Below, piece by piece: positions 25,379 through 33,522 of a stretch of DNA of 64,000 bases; position 1 is the stretch's first letter, and every line of letters starts with the position of its first letter. The notes under the pieces were generated by a model, which was not told the origin of the DNA, did no database searches, and saw only the letters and a list, made by a program, of their open reading frames with translations. The translations under genes and the position numbers were made by a program. Source of the DNA: Pseudonocardia autotrophica (GTDB taxonomy: Bacteria > Actinomycetota > Actinomycetes > Mycobacteriales > Pseudonocardiaceae); the NCBI RefSeq assembly GCF_003945385.1, contig NZ_AP018920.1, forward strand, positions 2,542,001-2,606,000. Direction: 5' to 3'.

Positions 25379-25941
25379 GGTGTCCTCCCAGGTGCTGTGG
25401 TTGGTGCGGCCCGCCCGGGGGCCGGGCGGGCTGCGGCGGGGGAGCGGCCGTCCACCGCGGCGCGCAGATCCCGCAGCGCGCCGGCGAAGCGGCGTAGATT
25501 TCGCGGGAGCTCGGTGCGGGGCGTCGCGAGCAGCCCTCGGACCTCGTCGAGCGGCGCGGCGAGCTCACGCCAGCGGCGGACGTACGGCAGCACGACGACC
25601 GCGGCGGCATGCGGCTCCAGCAACCGCAGCCGGGCGGTTACCGGCCTGCTCGGGCCGTGCGCGTCCGCCGCGGTCACCGCCAGCACCGGGCGGCGTCCGG
25701 TCACCTGAGCGACAAGTTGCGCGGCCCGGCCGGCCCGGATCAACGAGTCGCCGGTCGCCCGGCACACCAGGACGTCCACCGCTCGGCCGACGAACACCCC
25801 GCGGTCGGCCGCGCCGAGCGCTGTCGCGACCGTGGTCGCGCCGACGCCGCCCGCGACACCGGCAACGGTCAACCGTCGTCGGCGCGAATCCCGCGCACCG
25901 ACTCGCCCGAATCCCGGGCAGCGATCATCTGTGGTCGTCAC
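25375..25941 (-). CDS. ParA/MinD-like protein with degenerate P-loop
   Basis: The protein has 188 residues. The P-loop VAGVAGGVGATTVATALG (about 27-44) has the ParA/CpsD shape, but the catalytic lysine (normally GKT/S) is Ala, so ATP hydrolysis is doubtful. The rest includes VDVLVCRATGDSLIRAG and RRPVLAVTAADAHGPS, then a Pro/Ala-rich tail. First gene of the secretion operon; GTG at 25941 has a strong GAGGAGG 7 nt upstream. It may position the transfer machine or act as a scaffold (inference). Confidence 0.65.
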   Translation of the reverse strand: MTTTDDRCPGFGRVGARDSRRRRLTVAGVAGGVGATTVATALGAADRGVFVGRAVDVLVCRATGDSLIRAGRAAQLVAQVTGRRPVLAVTAADAHGPSRPVTARLRLLEPHAAAVVVLPYVRRWRELAAPLDEVRGLLATPRTELPRNLRRFAGALRDLRAAVDGRSPAAARPAPGRAAPTTAPGRTP

Positions 25942-25948
25942 CGGTGTA

Positions 25949-25970
25949 CCTCCTCTCGTTGGCGAGGAGG
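25949..25970 (-). promoter_or_regulatory. ribosome-site-sequestering hairpin before the secretion operon
   Basis: On the minus strand the ribosome site GAGGAGG (25955-25949) can pair fully with CCTCCTC just upstream (25970-25964) across an 8-nt loop. The start codon GTG is 7 nt after the site. The stem would hide the ribosome site of the first operon gene, and because the next genes overlap by ATGA, of most of the operon. What opens it is not visible. Confidence 0.6.
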
Positions 25971-26104
25971 GTCCGGCTGGTTCGCTGCGACTGCGTTGCT
26001 CGGGCGTGGCCGGGTGCAATTCGGCTGCGACCACGACGGGCAAGGGAGCCGGCCGCGACCCGGCGGGCGCGCGGTCGCGGCGAAGCCGGCGCTGATTACA
26101 GCCC

Positions 26105-26134
26105 GACCACGGTTTGACCACGGTCTGACCACGC
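26105..26134. repeat. three GACCACGG direct repeats, 11-bp period
   Basis: GACCACGG at 26105, GACCACGG at 26116 and GACCACGC at 26127 are spaced by exactly 11 bp, about one helical turn, as in operator or iteron arrays. They lie in the non-coding region between the divergent secretion operon and the sigma-like gene. Confidence 0.6.
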
Positions 26135-26439
26135 GTGTCGCCCACCCGGCGCACGACCCTGCGACCGCGCTGGCAACAGCTCGGGACGGACACGGGTGTA
26201 CGCCCGCGGTCCGCGCCGCCCGCGGCCCGATCAGCCCTGCGGCCACCGCTGCCAGGTAGTGGTCCGGTGTGTGCTCGCGGCGGCGGGCCGATGACGCCTT
26301 CGCAGGTGGAAACCGGGATTGCTCGGTGTCCGAAAGGCCTCGGCGGCCTGCATGATGTAGGTCACTGAAAGTTGCTGGGGGGTGGTGGCCCCGCCAGCAC
26401 TAGAAGGGAGCATCGACTGCCGTACGGAGGAGGCAGTCA

Positions 26440-26535
26440 ATGCACCTGACCGGAGACAGCCGTTATGGATCGTGCACGGGCCGCCCGGCCCTGGCTGGGC
26501 GAACAGTCCCGCCGCGATCCGTGGCGCGCGGATGA
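26440..26535 (+). CDS. possible 31-codon leader ORF overlapping the sigma-like gene
   Basis: ATG at 26440 follows a strong GGAGGAGG by 6 nt, the best ribosome site in this region. It encodes MHLTGDSRYGSCTGRPALAG and more, stops at 26535, and overlaps the sigma-like start (26465) in a different frame. Either it is a leader that controls that gene, or the ribosome site has another role. Confidence 0.3.
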   Translation: MHLTGDSRYGSCTGRPALAGRTVPPRSVARG

Positions 26536-27280
26536 GGCACTACAACCCGCCGAGGACGACGCCGACGACGGGCATGAGCAGCGCGAGGATGAGGCCACCC
26601 GCGCGCGGCGGGAGAAGATCGAGCGCCTGGCCGCCGACGTCGACCTGCACCTGCGCCTCGCGCTGATCGGGTTTACCGGGCCGGAGTATCGCGAGTTCCA
26701 GACCGAGCTGACCCGCTACGGCCTTGACGTGATGACCGGCTGGCTACGCACCGGGAAGATCTTCGCCAAGATGAACGAGGCCCGCCTCGGGATCGCCCAC
26801 CCACCCGAGGGCGCTCTCGACCGGGACGCTCAGGACGAGCTCGCAGGGGAGACCGTCGCGATCGCGTTGTACCGGTTCCACCACGACGTCCTGCTGCGCG
26901 GCAAATGGGATCCGCGCAAGGGCGCCAGCCTGACTACGTACTTCATCGGCCAGTGCAAGATCCGTTTCGCCAACATCTACAGGGCCTGGCTGGACAAGGA
27001 GACCGGCGGCGCGCTGCTGGTCGACCCCACCGCCGCAGACCCGGGCATCGACGCACCGACCGCGGCGATCGACGGCCCCGAGTGGAAGGCGGTGGCACGC
27101 GGCTACATCCGGCGGGGTACCCGCGCCGTGCGCGACCCACGTGTCCACCGCGCGCTGGAGCTGATCGCCGCTGACCACACCCAGGCCGAGATCGCCGTCG
27201 ACCTCGGCCTATCAGAGAAGACGATCGAGCGGATGCTCGCCAACAACCGCGACCGGATCAGGAAGCTGGGAATCGCATGA
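26465..27280 (+). CDS. sigma-70-like regulator of the mobile element
   Basis: The protein has 271 residues. A region-2-like helix is about 118-170 (VAIALYRFHHDVLL, GKWDPRKGASLTTYFIGQCK, IRFANIYRAWL), and a region-4-like HTH ends the protein (HTQAEIAVDLGLSEKTIERM, NNRDRIRKLGIA). Such sigma-factor-like proteins occur on Streptomyces-type plasmids and integrative elements. ATG at 26465 has GGAG 9 nt upstream. It is divergent from the secretion operon and may direct its transcription (inference). Confidence 0.75.
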   Translation: MDRARAARPWLGEQSRRDPWRADEALQPAEDDADDGHEQREDEATRARREKIERLAADVDLHLRLALIGFTGPEYREFQTELTRYGLDVMTGWLRTGKIFAKMNEARLGIAHPPEGALDRDAQDELAGETVAIALYRFHHDVLLRGKWDPRKGASLTTYFIGQCKIRFANIYRAWLDKETGGALLVDPTAADPGIDAPTAAIDGPEWKAVARGYIRRGTRAVRDPRVHRALELIAADHTQAEIAVDLGLSEKTIERMLANNRDRIRKLGIA

Positions 27281-27471
27281 CACCCCCATCACGATCGCCG
27301 AAGTCAGCGTCCTCGACGCCGTCCATGTCGGTGCTCATCGCCCGGTCCTCGCTCGGCGCCCGGGACGCCCGCCAGGCCCGCGCGCGCGTCGACGTCGACG
27401 TCGCCCACCGCATCGTCGACCGCGCCGCTCGGCGCCCCGCCGCCGTCCGGCCACAACATCTTGGGGGGTAA
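27277..27471 (+). CDS. possible 64-residue coupled small ORF
   Basis: The ATG at 27277 overlaps the sigma-like stop (ATGA). The product is basic and Ser/Arg/Ala-rich with VDVDVAHRIVDRAARRP. No family is recognised. The overlap is the only support; the amino-acid composition is what random high-GC DNA also gives. Confidence 0.3.
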   Translation: MTPPSRSPKSASSTPSMSVLIARSSLGARDARQARARVDVDVAHRIVDRAARRPAAVRPQHLGG

Positions 27472-27551
27472 ACCGAGAAATGGCACTACACCTTCGGTGT
27501 CGACGCAATCTCAACCCGGGACTGCGCGGCGTGAACAGGAAGGTTCAGGCC

Positions 27552-27770
27552 ATGTCCCGCTCCCCCCGCTCCGGATCCGCGCGCAGCGCGATCACAGGCC
27601 GCTACGTCACCGCTACCGCTGCGGCCCGGCACCCGCGCACCACGGTCACCAACGCCGTGGGCGCCAGCCGGGCGACCGGCACCGCGCATCGCAGCGCGAT
27701 CACAGGCCGCTACGTCGCCGAGGCGACCGCGACCCGGCACCCGCGCACCACGGTCACCGAGAACCGGTGA
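27552..27770 (+). CDS. small cargo protein made of two near-identical repeats
   Basis: The product has 72 residues. Residues about 10-35 (RSAITGRYVTATAAARHPRT) and about 47-72 (RSAITGRYVAEATATRHPRT) are near-copies. Single copies of this SAITGRYV...ARHPRTTV unit form a small protein common on actinobacterial phages and plasmids. Its function is unknown. ATG at 27552 was chosen because it sits before the first unit; the open frame starts at 27480. Confidence 0.65.
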   Translation: MSRSPRSGSARSAITGRYVTATAAARHPRTTVTNAVGASRATGTAHRSAITGRYVAEATATRHPRTTVTENR

Positions 27771-27849
27771 CCCCCGGTCTGCACCTGGGGCTCCATCCGA
27801 GCGGTCGTCCCCCGGCGGCCGCCACTCGATCACGACGAAAGGCACCACC

Positions 27850-28080
27850 ATGGCTGAGGGCGACATCCACACCAGCAAACAGGGCGACCGCTGGGTGAAC
27901 AAGGCCGAGGGCAACCAGCGCGCCTCCAACAGCGCACCGACGAAGGCGGAGGCACAGGCCGCAGGCCGGGAGATGGCCATCGACCGTGGGGTCGAGCACG
28001 TCATTCACAACCAGGACGGCCGGATCGGCGAGCGCAACACCTACCCCCGCAGCCGCGACCCCAAGAACTCGAAGGGCTGA
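27850..28080 (+). CDS. DUF2188 domain protein
   Basis: The product has 76 residues. The segment KQGDRWVNKAEGNQRASNSA, then EAQAAGREMAIDRGVEHVIH, matches DUF2188, a small fold with repeated beta-strand-helix units found in phages and mobile elements. The function is unknown. ATG at 27850 has a purine-rich GAAAGG upstream. It is the last gene before a strong terminator and the glnA region. Confidence 0.8.
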   Translation: MAEGDIHTSKQGDRWVNKAEGNQRASNSAPTKAEAQAAGREMAIDRGVEHVIHNQDGRIGERNTYPRSRDPKNSKG

Positions 28081-28107
28081 CCGCTCCGACGTCGCGGACC
28101 GTCGAAC

Positions 28108-28149
28108 AACCGCCGGGTGACAGAGAACCCCCTCCATCACCCGGCGGTT
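28108..28149 (+). terminator. strong terminator after the DUF2188 gene
   Basis: A perfect 13-bp inverted repeat (AACCGCCGGGTGA at 28108-28120, TCACCCGGCGGTT at 28137-28149) with a 16-nt loop, ending in TTTCGTCTT. It lies 27 bp after the gene and is the natural end of the accessory transcript. Confidence 0.85.
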
Positions 28150-28617
28150 TCGTCTTGGTTCCGGCCCACCGCGCCGGAGGGTCAGATGCTGGCCACGTCG
28201 GTCGTGCACGATCCGCTGCAGGTGATCGTGCACTCGGACGGGTCGAGCCCCGGAGGTCGCCTGGCTACTCGTCCGGCTGGCTGCCGCCGTGATGCCGTGA
28301 TGCCGTGATGCCGTGTCTGAGGGAGGCCTGGTGACCGCGTCCGCTGCGCGCCGCCGGCTACCGACCACGCGACGACCACCTGGCGAGCGCGCGACGGCCA
28401 CGGTCGTCCGCGCCGCCAATCGACTCCGGTCCCGCCGCGCACCCAGCCTGGGATTGATCCGCACCGCACCCCGACCCGCCGTGTTGATCTCCGGTGTGGC
28501 ACATCCGTGGCACACGAGCACGAAAAACGGTGGTTGACGCCGGCAGACGCCGGAAGGCATCTGCGCAGGTCAACCACCGTTTTGCGGACAGCTCAGCAGG
28601 TCAGAAACCTGCAGGAA
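28150..28617. other. gene-poor junction between accessory DNA and glnA
   Basis: No gene is supported. The stretch holds an inverted repeat (GTGCACGATC at 28204-28213, GATCGTGCAC at 28224-28233), an 8-bp repeat (GCCGTGAT) in three copies near 28285-28310, and a large hairpin (28524-28583). A 74-codon plus-strand frame ending inside that hairpin lacks protein-like features. It is the likely place to look for an integration site. Confidence 0.5.
28524..28583 (-). terminator. long hairpin downstream of glnA
   Basis: AAAACGGTGGTTGAC (28524-28538) and GTCAACCACCGTTTT (28569-28583) pair perfectly over 15 bp with a 30-nt loop. It ends in TTTT in both directions, 35 bp past the glnA stop, so it should work as a two-way terminator. 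Confidence 0.75.
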
Positions 28618-30039
28618 TCAGACGTCGTAGTAGAGCGCGAACTCGTACGGGTGCGGGCGCAGCCGCAGCGGGTCGATCTCGTTCTCCCGCTTGTAGGCGA
28701 TCCAGGTCTCGATCAGGTCCGGGGTGAACACGCCACCCTCGAGCAGGTAGTCGTGGTCCTCCTCGAGCTTGTCGATGACCGCGCCCAGGCTGCCGGGGAC
28801 CTGCGCGATGTCCTTGGCCTCCTCGGGCGGGAGCTCGTAGAGGTCCTTGTCGATCGGCGCCGGCGGCTCGATCTTGTTCTTGATCCCGTCGAGTCCGGCC
28901 ATCAGCATCGCCGAGAAGGCGAGGTACGGGTTGCCGGACGAGTCGGGGCAGCGGAACTCGACGCGCTTGGCCTTCGGGCTGTCACCGGTCAGCGGGATCC
29001 GGATGCAGGCCGAGCGGTTACGGGCCGAGTAGACCAGGTTGACCGGTGCCTCGAAGCCGGGGACCAGGCGGTGGTAGGAGTTCACCGTCGGGTTGGTGAA
29101 CGCCAGCAGCGACGGCGCGTGGTGCAGCAGGCCGCCGATGTAGTGGCGCGCGATGTCGGACAGGCCACCGTAGCCGGACTCGTCGTGGAAGAGCGGCTGG
29201 CCGTCCTTCCAGAGCGACGAGTGCACGTGCATGCCCGAGCCGTTGTCGCCGAACAGCGGCTTCGGCATGAAGGTCGCGGTCTTGCCGTTCTGCCACGCCA
29301 CGTTCTTCACCAGGTACTTGAAGAGCATGACGTCGTCGGCCGCGCGCAGCAGCGTGTCGAACTTGTAGTTGATCTCGGCCTGGCCCGCGGTGCCGACCTC
29401 GTGGTGCTCACGCTCGACCTCGAAGCCCGACGCCTGCATGGTGCTGACGATGTCGGCACGCAGGTCGGCGTAGTGGTCGACCGGCGGGACGGGGAAGTAG
29501 CCGCCCTTGTAGTTGACCTTGTAGCCCAGGTTGCCGCCGGCCTCGTCGCGGCCGGTGTTCCACCAGCCCTCGGCGGAGTCGATGTGGTGGTAGGCCTGGT
29601 GCGGGTCGGTGCCGAACCGGATCGAGTCGAAGACGTAGAACTCGGCCTCGGGCGCCATGAACGCGGTGTCGGCGATGCCGGTCGCGGTCAGGTACTCCTG
29701 CGCCTTGCGCGCCACGTTCCGCGGGTCCCGGGAGTAGGGCTCGCCGGTGATCGGGTCGTGGACGAAGAAGTTGATGTTCAGGGTGCGGTGCTTGCGGAAC
29801 GGGTCGACACGTGCGGTCGAGGGGTCCGCGTGCAGCGCCATGTCGGACTCGTTGATCGCCTGGAAACCGCGGACGGAGGAACCGTCGAACGCGGCGCCGT
29901 TCTCCAGGAGGTCGCCGGCCGTCTTGGCGGGGACGGTGAGGTGCTGCATGACGCCGGGCAGGTCGCAGAACCTGATGTCGACGTACTCGACCTTCTCGTC
30001 CGAGATGTACTTGAGTACCTCTTCGGCGTTGCTGAACAC
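28618..30039 (-). CDS. glnA: glutamine synthetase type I
   Basis: The protein has 473 residues, normal for a GS-I beta dodecamer that makes glutamine from glutamate, ammonia and ATP. Conserved regions are [16 protein letters not shown], the metal/ATP sites [12 protein letters not shown] and [14 protein letters not shown], and the adenylylation loop [11 protein letters not shown] with its Tyr. Start: GTG at 30039 with GGAG upstream and sequence beginning at [11 protein letters not shown]; the open frame to 30111 runs into the promoter. It corresponds to glnA1 of M. tuberculosis and shows the same neighbours. Confidence 0.95.
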   Translation of the reverse strand: MFSNAEEVLKYISDEKVEYVDIRFCDLPGVMQHLTVPAKTAGDLLENGAAFDGSSVRGFQAINESDMALHADPSTARVDPFRKHRTLNINFFVHDPITGEPYSRDPRNVARKAQEYLTATGIADTAFMAPEAEFYVFDSIRFGTDPHQAYHHIDSAEGWWNTGRDEAGGNLGYKVNYKGGYFPVPPVDHYADLRADIVSTMQASGFEVEREHHEVGTAGQAEINYKFDTLLRAADDVMLFKYLVKNVAWQNGKTATFMPKPLFGDNGSGMHVHSSLWKDGQPLFHDESGYGGLSDIARHYIGGLLHHAPSLLAFTNPTVNSYHRLVPGFEAPVNLVYSARNRSACIRIPLTGDSPKAKRVEFRCPDSSGNPYLAFSAMLMAGLDGIKNKIEPPAPIDKDLYELPPEEAKDIAQVPGSLGAVIDKLEEDHDYLLEGGVFTPDLIETWIAYKRENEIDPLRLRPHPYEFALYYDV

Positions 30040-30095
30040 TCTCTCGGGCTCCTTCGATCGCTGGTGGAGATCGTGGGCGACGGTAGGAGTGCCGT

Positions 30096-30133
30096 GTTGC
30101 CCACCCATCACTCACCTGTTTCGCCGACGTTAA
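30096..30133 (-). promoter_or_regulatory. double GlnR box upstream of glnA
   Basis: On the minus strand the sequence reads TTAAC-n6-GAAAC (30133-30118), then n6, then GTGAT-n6-GCAAC (30111-30096). Both match the GlnR consensus gTnAc-n6-GaAAc with the 22-bp spacing between half-site pairs known for Streptomyces and mycobacteria. It lies about 57-94 bp upstream of the start codon, a normal position. Confidence 0.7.
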
Positions 30134-30224
30134 CTGAACCGACCGCGACGACGATCACAATCGTCCTGCATGTCCGGTAGTGGCCGACGGCGGCTGTCCC
30201 GCTGCGACGCCTAGGCTAGAAGGC

Positions 30225-30698
30225 ATGGCCCGCTGGATCGAGTCCTGGCTTCCCGGTTCACCCGTCGGCCCCGCTCCGGAGCCGGGTGGCTACCCGGGAC
30301 AGCGCTTCGGTCTGCCCGAGACCGGGCACTACTCGGTGGCGGGTCTCGGCCGACGGATCGGCGGCGTGTGCATCGACTGGGCACTGGCGTACCTGCTGGT
30401 GCTGCTGGTCGCCGGCGCCGACGCGATCGGTACCCCGGACTTCAGCTGGGGTGTGCTCGGCGCGTGGTTCGTGATCACCGCACTGATGGTGTCGGTGTTC
30501 GGGATGACCCCGGGACACATCGCGCTCGGAATGCGGGTCGCGCGCACGGACATGGCCCAGTACGTGGGCGTCCCGCGGGCGCTGCTGCGCACCGCGCTGA
30601 TCGCGCTGGTGCTCCCGCCGTTCCTGCGTGACCCGGACGGCCGGGGCTGGCAGGACCGCGCGAGCACGACGATCGTCGTGCGTGTCGTGCGCGGCTGA
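30225..30698 (+). CDS. RDD-family membrane protein
   Basis: The protein has 157 residues. After a proline-rich N-terminus there is the RDD motif region GLGRRIGGVCIDWALAYLLV and three membrane helices (about 45-68, 80-97, 130-145), with PGHIALGMRVARTD between them. It is divergent from glnA and equals the small gene between glnA1 and Rv2219 in M. tuberculosis. The ATG at 30225 follows AGAAGG; the longer frame to 30180 is not supported. Confidence 0.8.
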   Translation: MARWIESWLPGSPVGPAPEPGGYPGQRFGLPETGHYSVAGLGRRIGGVCIDWALAYLLVLLVAGADAIGTPDFSWGVLGAWFVITALMVSVFGMTPGHIALGMRVARTDMAQYVGVPRALLRTALIALVLPPFLRDPDGRGWQDRASTTIVVRVVRG

Positions 30699-30732
30699 CG
30701 CTCCGCCCTCGACTCCAGGGCCGGATTCGCAG

Positions 30733-30751
30733 GCCCGGATTCGCCGGGCCG
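30733..30751. terminator. short hairpin between convergent genes
   Basis: GGCCCG (30733-30738) and CGGGCC (30746-30751) with a 7-nt loop lie in the 58 bp between the RDD and DUF4191 genes, which point at each other. The stem is only 6 bp, so it is weak. Confidence 0.4.
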
Positions 30752-30756
30752 GACTC

Positions 30757-31494
30757 TCAGCGGCGGCGGACGGTGCGCTGGATGCTGCGCATCTTCGCGC
30801 CCTGGGGGAGCGGGCCCTTCGGCATGGCGGCCGTCCGGTTGCCGAGCGCGTTGAGCTTGTTCTCCAGCGAGTCCATCTCGGCGGCGGAGATGTTCCGCGG
30901 CAGCTTCATGAGGTGACGCTGGAGCTTCTTCAGCGGAACCTGACCGTCGTCGTTGCCGACCAGGATGTCGTAGATCGGGGTGCTGCCGGCGACCCGCGCG
31001 GTGCGCTTCTTCTCCTGCGCGATGAGGCTCTTCACCCGGTGCGGGGCCCCCTCGGCGACGAAGATGATCCCGGGCCGCCCGACGACCCGGTGCACCGCGT
31101 CGAGGTGCGTGGTTCCCGCGATGCCCTGCGTGATCCGCCACTGCCCGCGCATGTTGTCCAGCGCCCAGCCCGCTGCACCCGGCTGCCCGTCGGCCTTGGT
31201 GTAGATCGAGCGCTGTACCCGGCGCCCGAACACGCTGAACGCCCCCAGCGCACCGATCATCACGCCGAACGGGACGAAGAGCCAGGTGAGCCCGAAGAGC
31301 CAGCCGATGAGGGTGACCAGCGCGATCGCACCGACAAAAATGCCGATCATGATCGGGAGGAGTTTCTTGTCCTCCTTGCGCTGCATCTGGAACGCCTGCC
31401 AGATCTGCTGGCGGCGCTGCTTCGACGCGGCCTTCTTCGCGGCCTTGCGCGCCTTCTTTTCTTCGGGCGTGGGCTTGCGGGGCTTGCCGGGCAT
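30757..31494 (-). CDS. DUF4191 membrane protein
   Basis: The protein has 245 residues. The basic N-terminus (PGKPRKPTPEEKKARKAAKK) is followed by two membrane helices (about 46-68 LPIMIGIFVGAIALVTLIGW and 72-95) and a soluble domain with GQWRITQGIAGTTHLDAVHR and HRVKSLIAQEKKR. It fits DUF4191 and equals Rv2219, next to lipA in mycobacteria. The function is unknown. Confidence 0.85.
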   Translation of the reverse strand: MPGKPRKPTPEEKKARKAAKKAASKQRRQQIWQAFQMQRKEDKKLLPIMIGIFVGAIALVTLIGWLFGLTWLFVPFGVMIGALGAFSVFGRRVQRSIYTKADGQPGAAGWALDNMRGQWRITQGIAGTTHLDAVHRVVGRPGIIFVAEGAPHRVKSLIAQEKKRTARVAGSTPIYDILVGNDDGQVPLKKLQRHLMKLPRNISAAEMDSLENKLNALGNRTAAMPKGPLPQGAKMRSIQRTVRRR

Positions 31495-31540
31495 GTGCCC
31501 AGCCTACGTCCCCACCGTGATCAACGGTACGCGGAGGTGG

Positions 31541-32545
31541 TCAGCTGCGGGCGAGCAGCGAGCTCGCTTCCTGGGAGGCCGGGCCGGACTCGGCGAGGTG
31601 TGCCAGGTCCGGGTGCAGCTGCTCGCCGCGGTGCGCGACGGTCTGGGCGTAGAGCCGTCCGGCCCGGTAGGACGAGCGCACCAGCGGGCCGGCCATGACG
31701 CCGGCGAAGCCGATCTGTTCGGCGGCGCGCGAGTGTTCGACGAACTCCTCGGGCTTGACCCAGCGTTCGACGGGGTGGTGGCGTTTGGTGGGGCGCAGGT
31801 ACTGGGTGATGGTGATGATCTCGCAGCCGGCGTCGTGCAGGTCGTGTAGTGCGCTGGTGACCTCGTCGGGGGTTTCGCCCATGCCCAGGATCAGGTTGGA
31901 CTTGGTGACCAGGCCCTTGTCCCGGGCCTTGGTGATGACCTCGAGGGAGCGTTCGTAGCGGAACGCGGGGCGGATCCGCTTGAAGATCCGGGGGACGGTC
32001 TCGAGGTTGTGTGCGAGGACCTCGGGGTGGGCGTCGAAGACCGGGCCGAGCTGGTCGTCGCGGGAGTTGAAGTCGGGGATCAGCAGTTCGACGCCGGTGC
32101 CGGGGTTGAGTGCGTGGATCTGGCGGACGGTCTCGGCGTAGAGCCAGGAGCCGCCGTCGTCGAGGTCGTCGCGGGCGACGCCGGTGACGGTGGAGTAGCG
32201 CAGGCCCATCTGCTGGACCGATTCGGCGACCCGGCGGGGTTCGTCGCGGTCGAGGTCGGTGGGTTTGCCGGTGTCGATCTGGCAGAAGTCGCAGCGCCGC
32301 GTGCACTGTTCGCCGCCGATGAGGAAGGTGGCTTCGCGGTCTTCCCAGCATTCGTAGATGTTGGGGCAGCCGGCTTCCTCGCAGACCGTGTGCAGGCCGC
32401 CGGAGCGGACCAGGCCCTTGAGTTCGGTGTACTGCGGGCCGGTGCGGGCGCGGGTACGGATCCAGGAGGGCTTCCGCTCGATCGGGGTCTCCGAGTTGCG
32501 GACCTCGAGGCGGAGCAGCTTGCGGCCTTCGGGTGCGACGGTCAC
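31541..32545 (-). CDS. lipA: lipoyl synthase
   Basis: The protein has 334 residues. It inserts two sulfurs into octanoyl chains on lipoyl domains, using two 4Fe-4S clusters. The auxiliary cluster cysteines are in [13 protein letters not shown], the radical-SAM cysteines in [10 protein letters not shown] (CxxxCxxC). SAM-binding residues follow, and the end has SSYRAGRL. It belongs with lipB and the lipoylated E2 protein sucB nearby. The GTG at 32545 starts at [15 protein letters not shown]; the open frame to 32776 crosses the SDR gene. Confidence 0.95.
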   Translation of the reverse strand: MTVAPEGRKLLRLEVRNSETPIERKPSWIRTRARTGPQYTELKGLVRSGGLHTVCEEAGCPNIYECWEDREATFLIGGEQCTRRCDFCQIDTGKPTDLDRDEPRRVAESVQQMGLRYSTVTGVARDDLDDGGSWLYAETVRQIHALNPGTGVELLIPDFNSRDDQLGPVFDAHPEVLAHNLETVPRIFKRIRPAFRYERSLEVITKARDKGLVTKSNLILGMGETPDEVTSALHDLHDAGCEIITITQYLRPTKRHHPVERWVKPEEFVEHSRAAEQIGFAGVMAGPLVRSSYRAGRLYAQTVAHRGEQLHPDLAHLAESGPASQEASSLLARS

Positions 32546-32547
32546 GG

Positions 32548-33468
32548 CTACACCGTACGCCCGGGGTCCGGTGTGATGCCGGTCGCGGCGGCCGTGACGT
32601 GCCACAACCGACCGGCCAGAACCGGGTCCTGCGCGGCGGTGGAACGGCGCGCCGGGCCGGGCGGTCCGTGCATCTCCCCGGGGCCGGACGGACCGATGTG
32701 GTCGCCGCCGTGCACCGGCCCGGTCGCGGCGGCCAGCTGAGGTCCGATGCCCTGCTCGACCGGCTGGACGAGCCACCGGTCGAGCAGGCCGTACACGTGC
32801 CCCTTCCAGGCGCCGCGCCCGCCGCGCCGGAAGGAGTTCGCCAGCAGCGACGACTCGGTCATCCCCGGGTGCGCGGCCACCGACAGGACCGGATCCCCGG
32901 CGAGCCGCAGCCTGCGGTCCAGCTCGGCGGCGAACAGCAGGTTCGCCAGCTTCGAGGCCCCGTAGGCGGCGTTCGGCGAGTAGCGGCGCGCCCGCCAGTG
33001 CAGGTCGTCGACGTCGAGCCGGCCGGTCCGGTGCCCGAGACTCGTGGTCGTCACCACCCGGGACGGCTGCTCCCGGTCACCGGCGGCGCGCAGCGCAGGC
33101 ATGAGCAGCCAGGTCAGCGCCGCGGGGCCGAGATGGTTCGTACCGATCTGCAGCTCGAAGCCGTCCGTGGTCTCCGCACGCGGGCCCATCGCGACGCCGG
33201 CGTTGTTGACCAGCACGTCCAGCCGGTCGCCGGTGCGCTCCCGGATCTCGAGCGCGGCGGAGCGCACCGAGGACAGGTCGGCGAGATCGAGCAGTACGAG
33301 CTCGCCGCCGGCCCGCTCCGCCGCGAGCTGGCCCCGGTTGGTGTCCCGGGCCGCCATCAGGACCCGGGCGCCGGCCCCGGCCAGCGCGCCGGACAACGCC
33401 AGGCCGAGCCCCGACGTCGTACCGGTGACGAGCACCGTGCGGCCGGCGAGATCGGGGAGCGGATACAC
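32548..33468 (-). CDS. short-chain dehydrogenase/reductase
   Basis: The protein has 306 residues. The cofactor loop is [15 protein letters not shown] (TGxxxGxG), then [24 protein letters not shown] and the active-site [11 protein letters not shown] (YxxxK). It resembles the oxidoreductase-type SDRs of actinomycetes; the substrate is unknown. It ends 2 bp before the lipA start and is probably transcribed with it. It is not in the M. tuberculosis order and seems an insertion into the conserved block. Confidence 0.8.
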   Translation of the reverse strand: MYPLPDLAGRTVLVTGTTSGLGLALSGALAGAGARVLMAARDTNRGQLAAERAGGELVLLDLADLSSVRSAALEIRERTGDRLDVLVNNAGVAMGPRAETTDGFELQIGTNHLGPAALTWLLMPALRAAGDREQPSRVVTTTSLGHRTGRLDVDDLHWRARRYSPNAAYGASKLANLLFAAELDRRLRLAGDPVLSVAAHPGMTESSLLANSFRRGGRGAWKGHVYGLLDRWLVQPVEQGIGPQLAAATGPVHGGDHIGPSGPGEMHGPPGPARRSTAAQDPVLAGRLWHVTAAATGITPDPGRTV

Positions 33469-33522
33469 AAGCGGGGACGGTAGCGGGCGCGGACCGGCGG
33501 GCCGCGGCTACCGTGCGGCATC

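Larger units (their letters stand above)
25942..26464. other. 523-bp divergent control region of the mobile element
   Basis: No gene longer than the 31-codon leader noted at 26440 is supported here. The region holds the ribosome-site hairpin (25949-25970), the GACCACGG array (26105-26134) and the leader ORF. The remainder shows no further clear structure by eye. It should contain the promoters of both transcription units. Confidence 0.55.

Noticed and set aside
28182..28240. Cys-rich C-terminus (ECTITCSGSCTTDVASI) on the minus strand that looks like a lanthipeptide core
   Set aside because: No start codon or acidic leader lies upstream in frame, no modification enzyme is nearby, and the sequence falls within an inverted repeat that explains the repeated TC/GC codons.
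28313..28537. 74-codon plus-strand frame before glnA
   Set aside because: Arg/Pro-rich, no homology seen, and it ends inside the glnA terminator hairpin.
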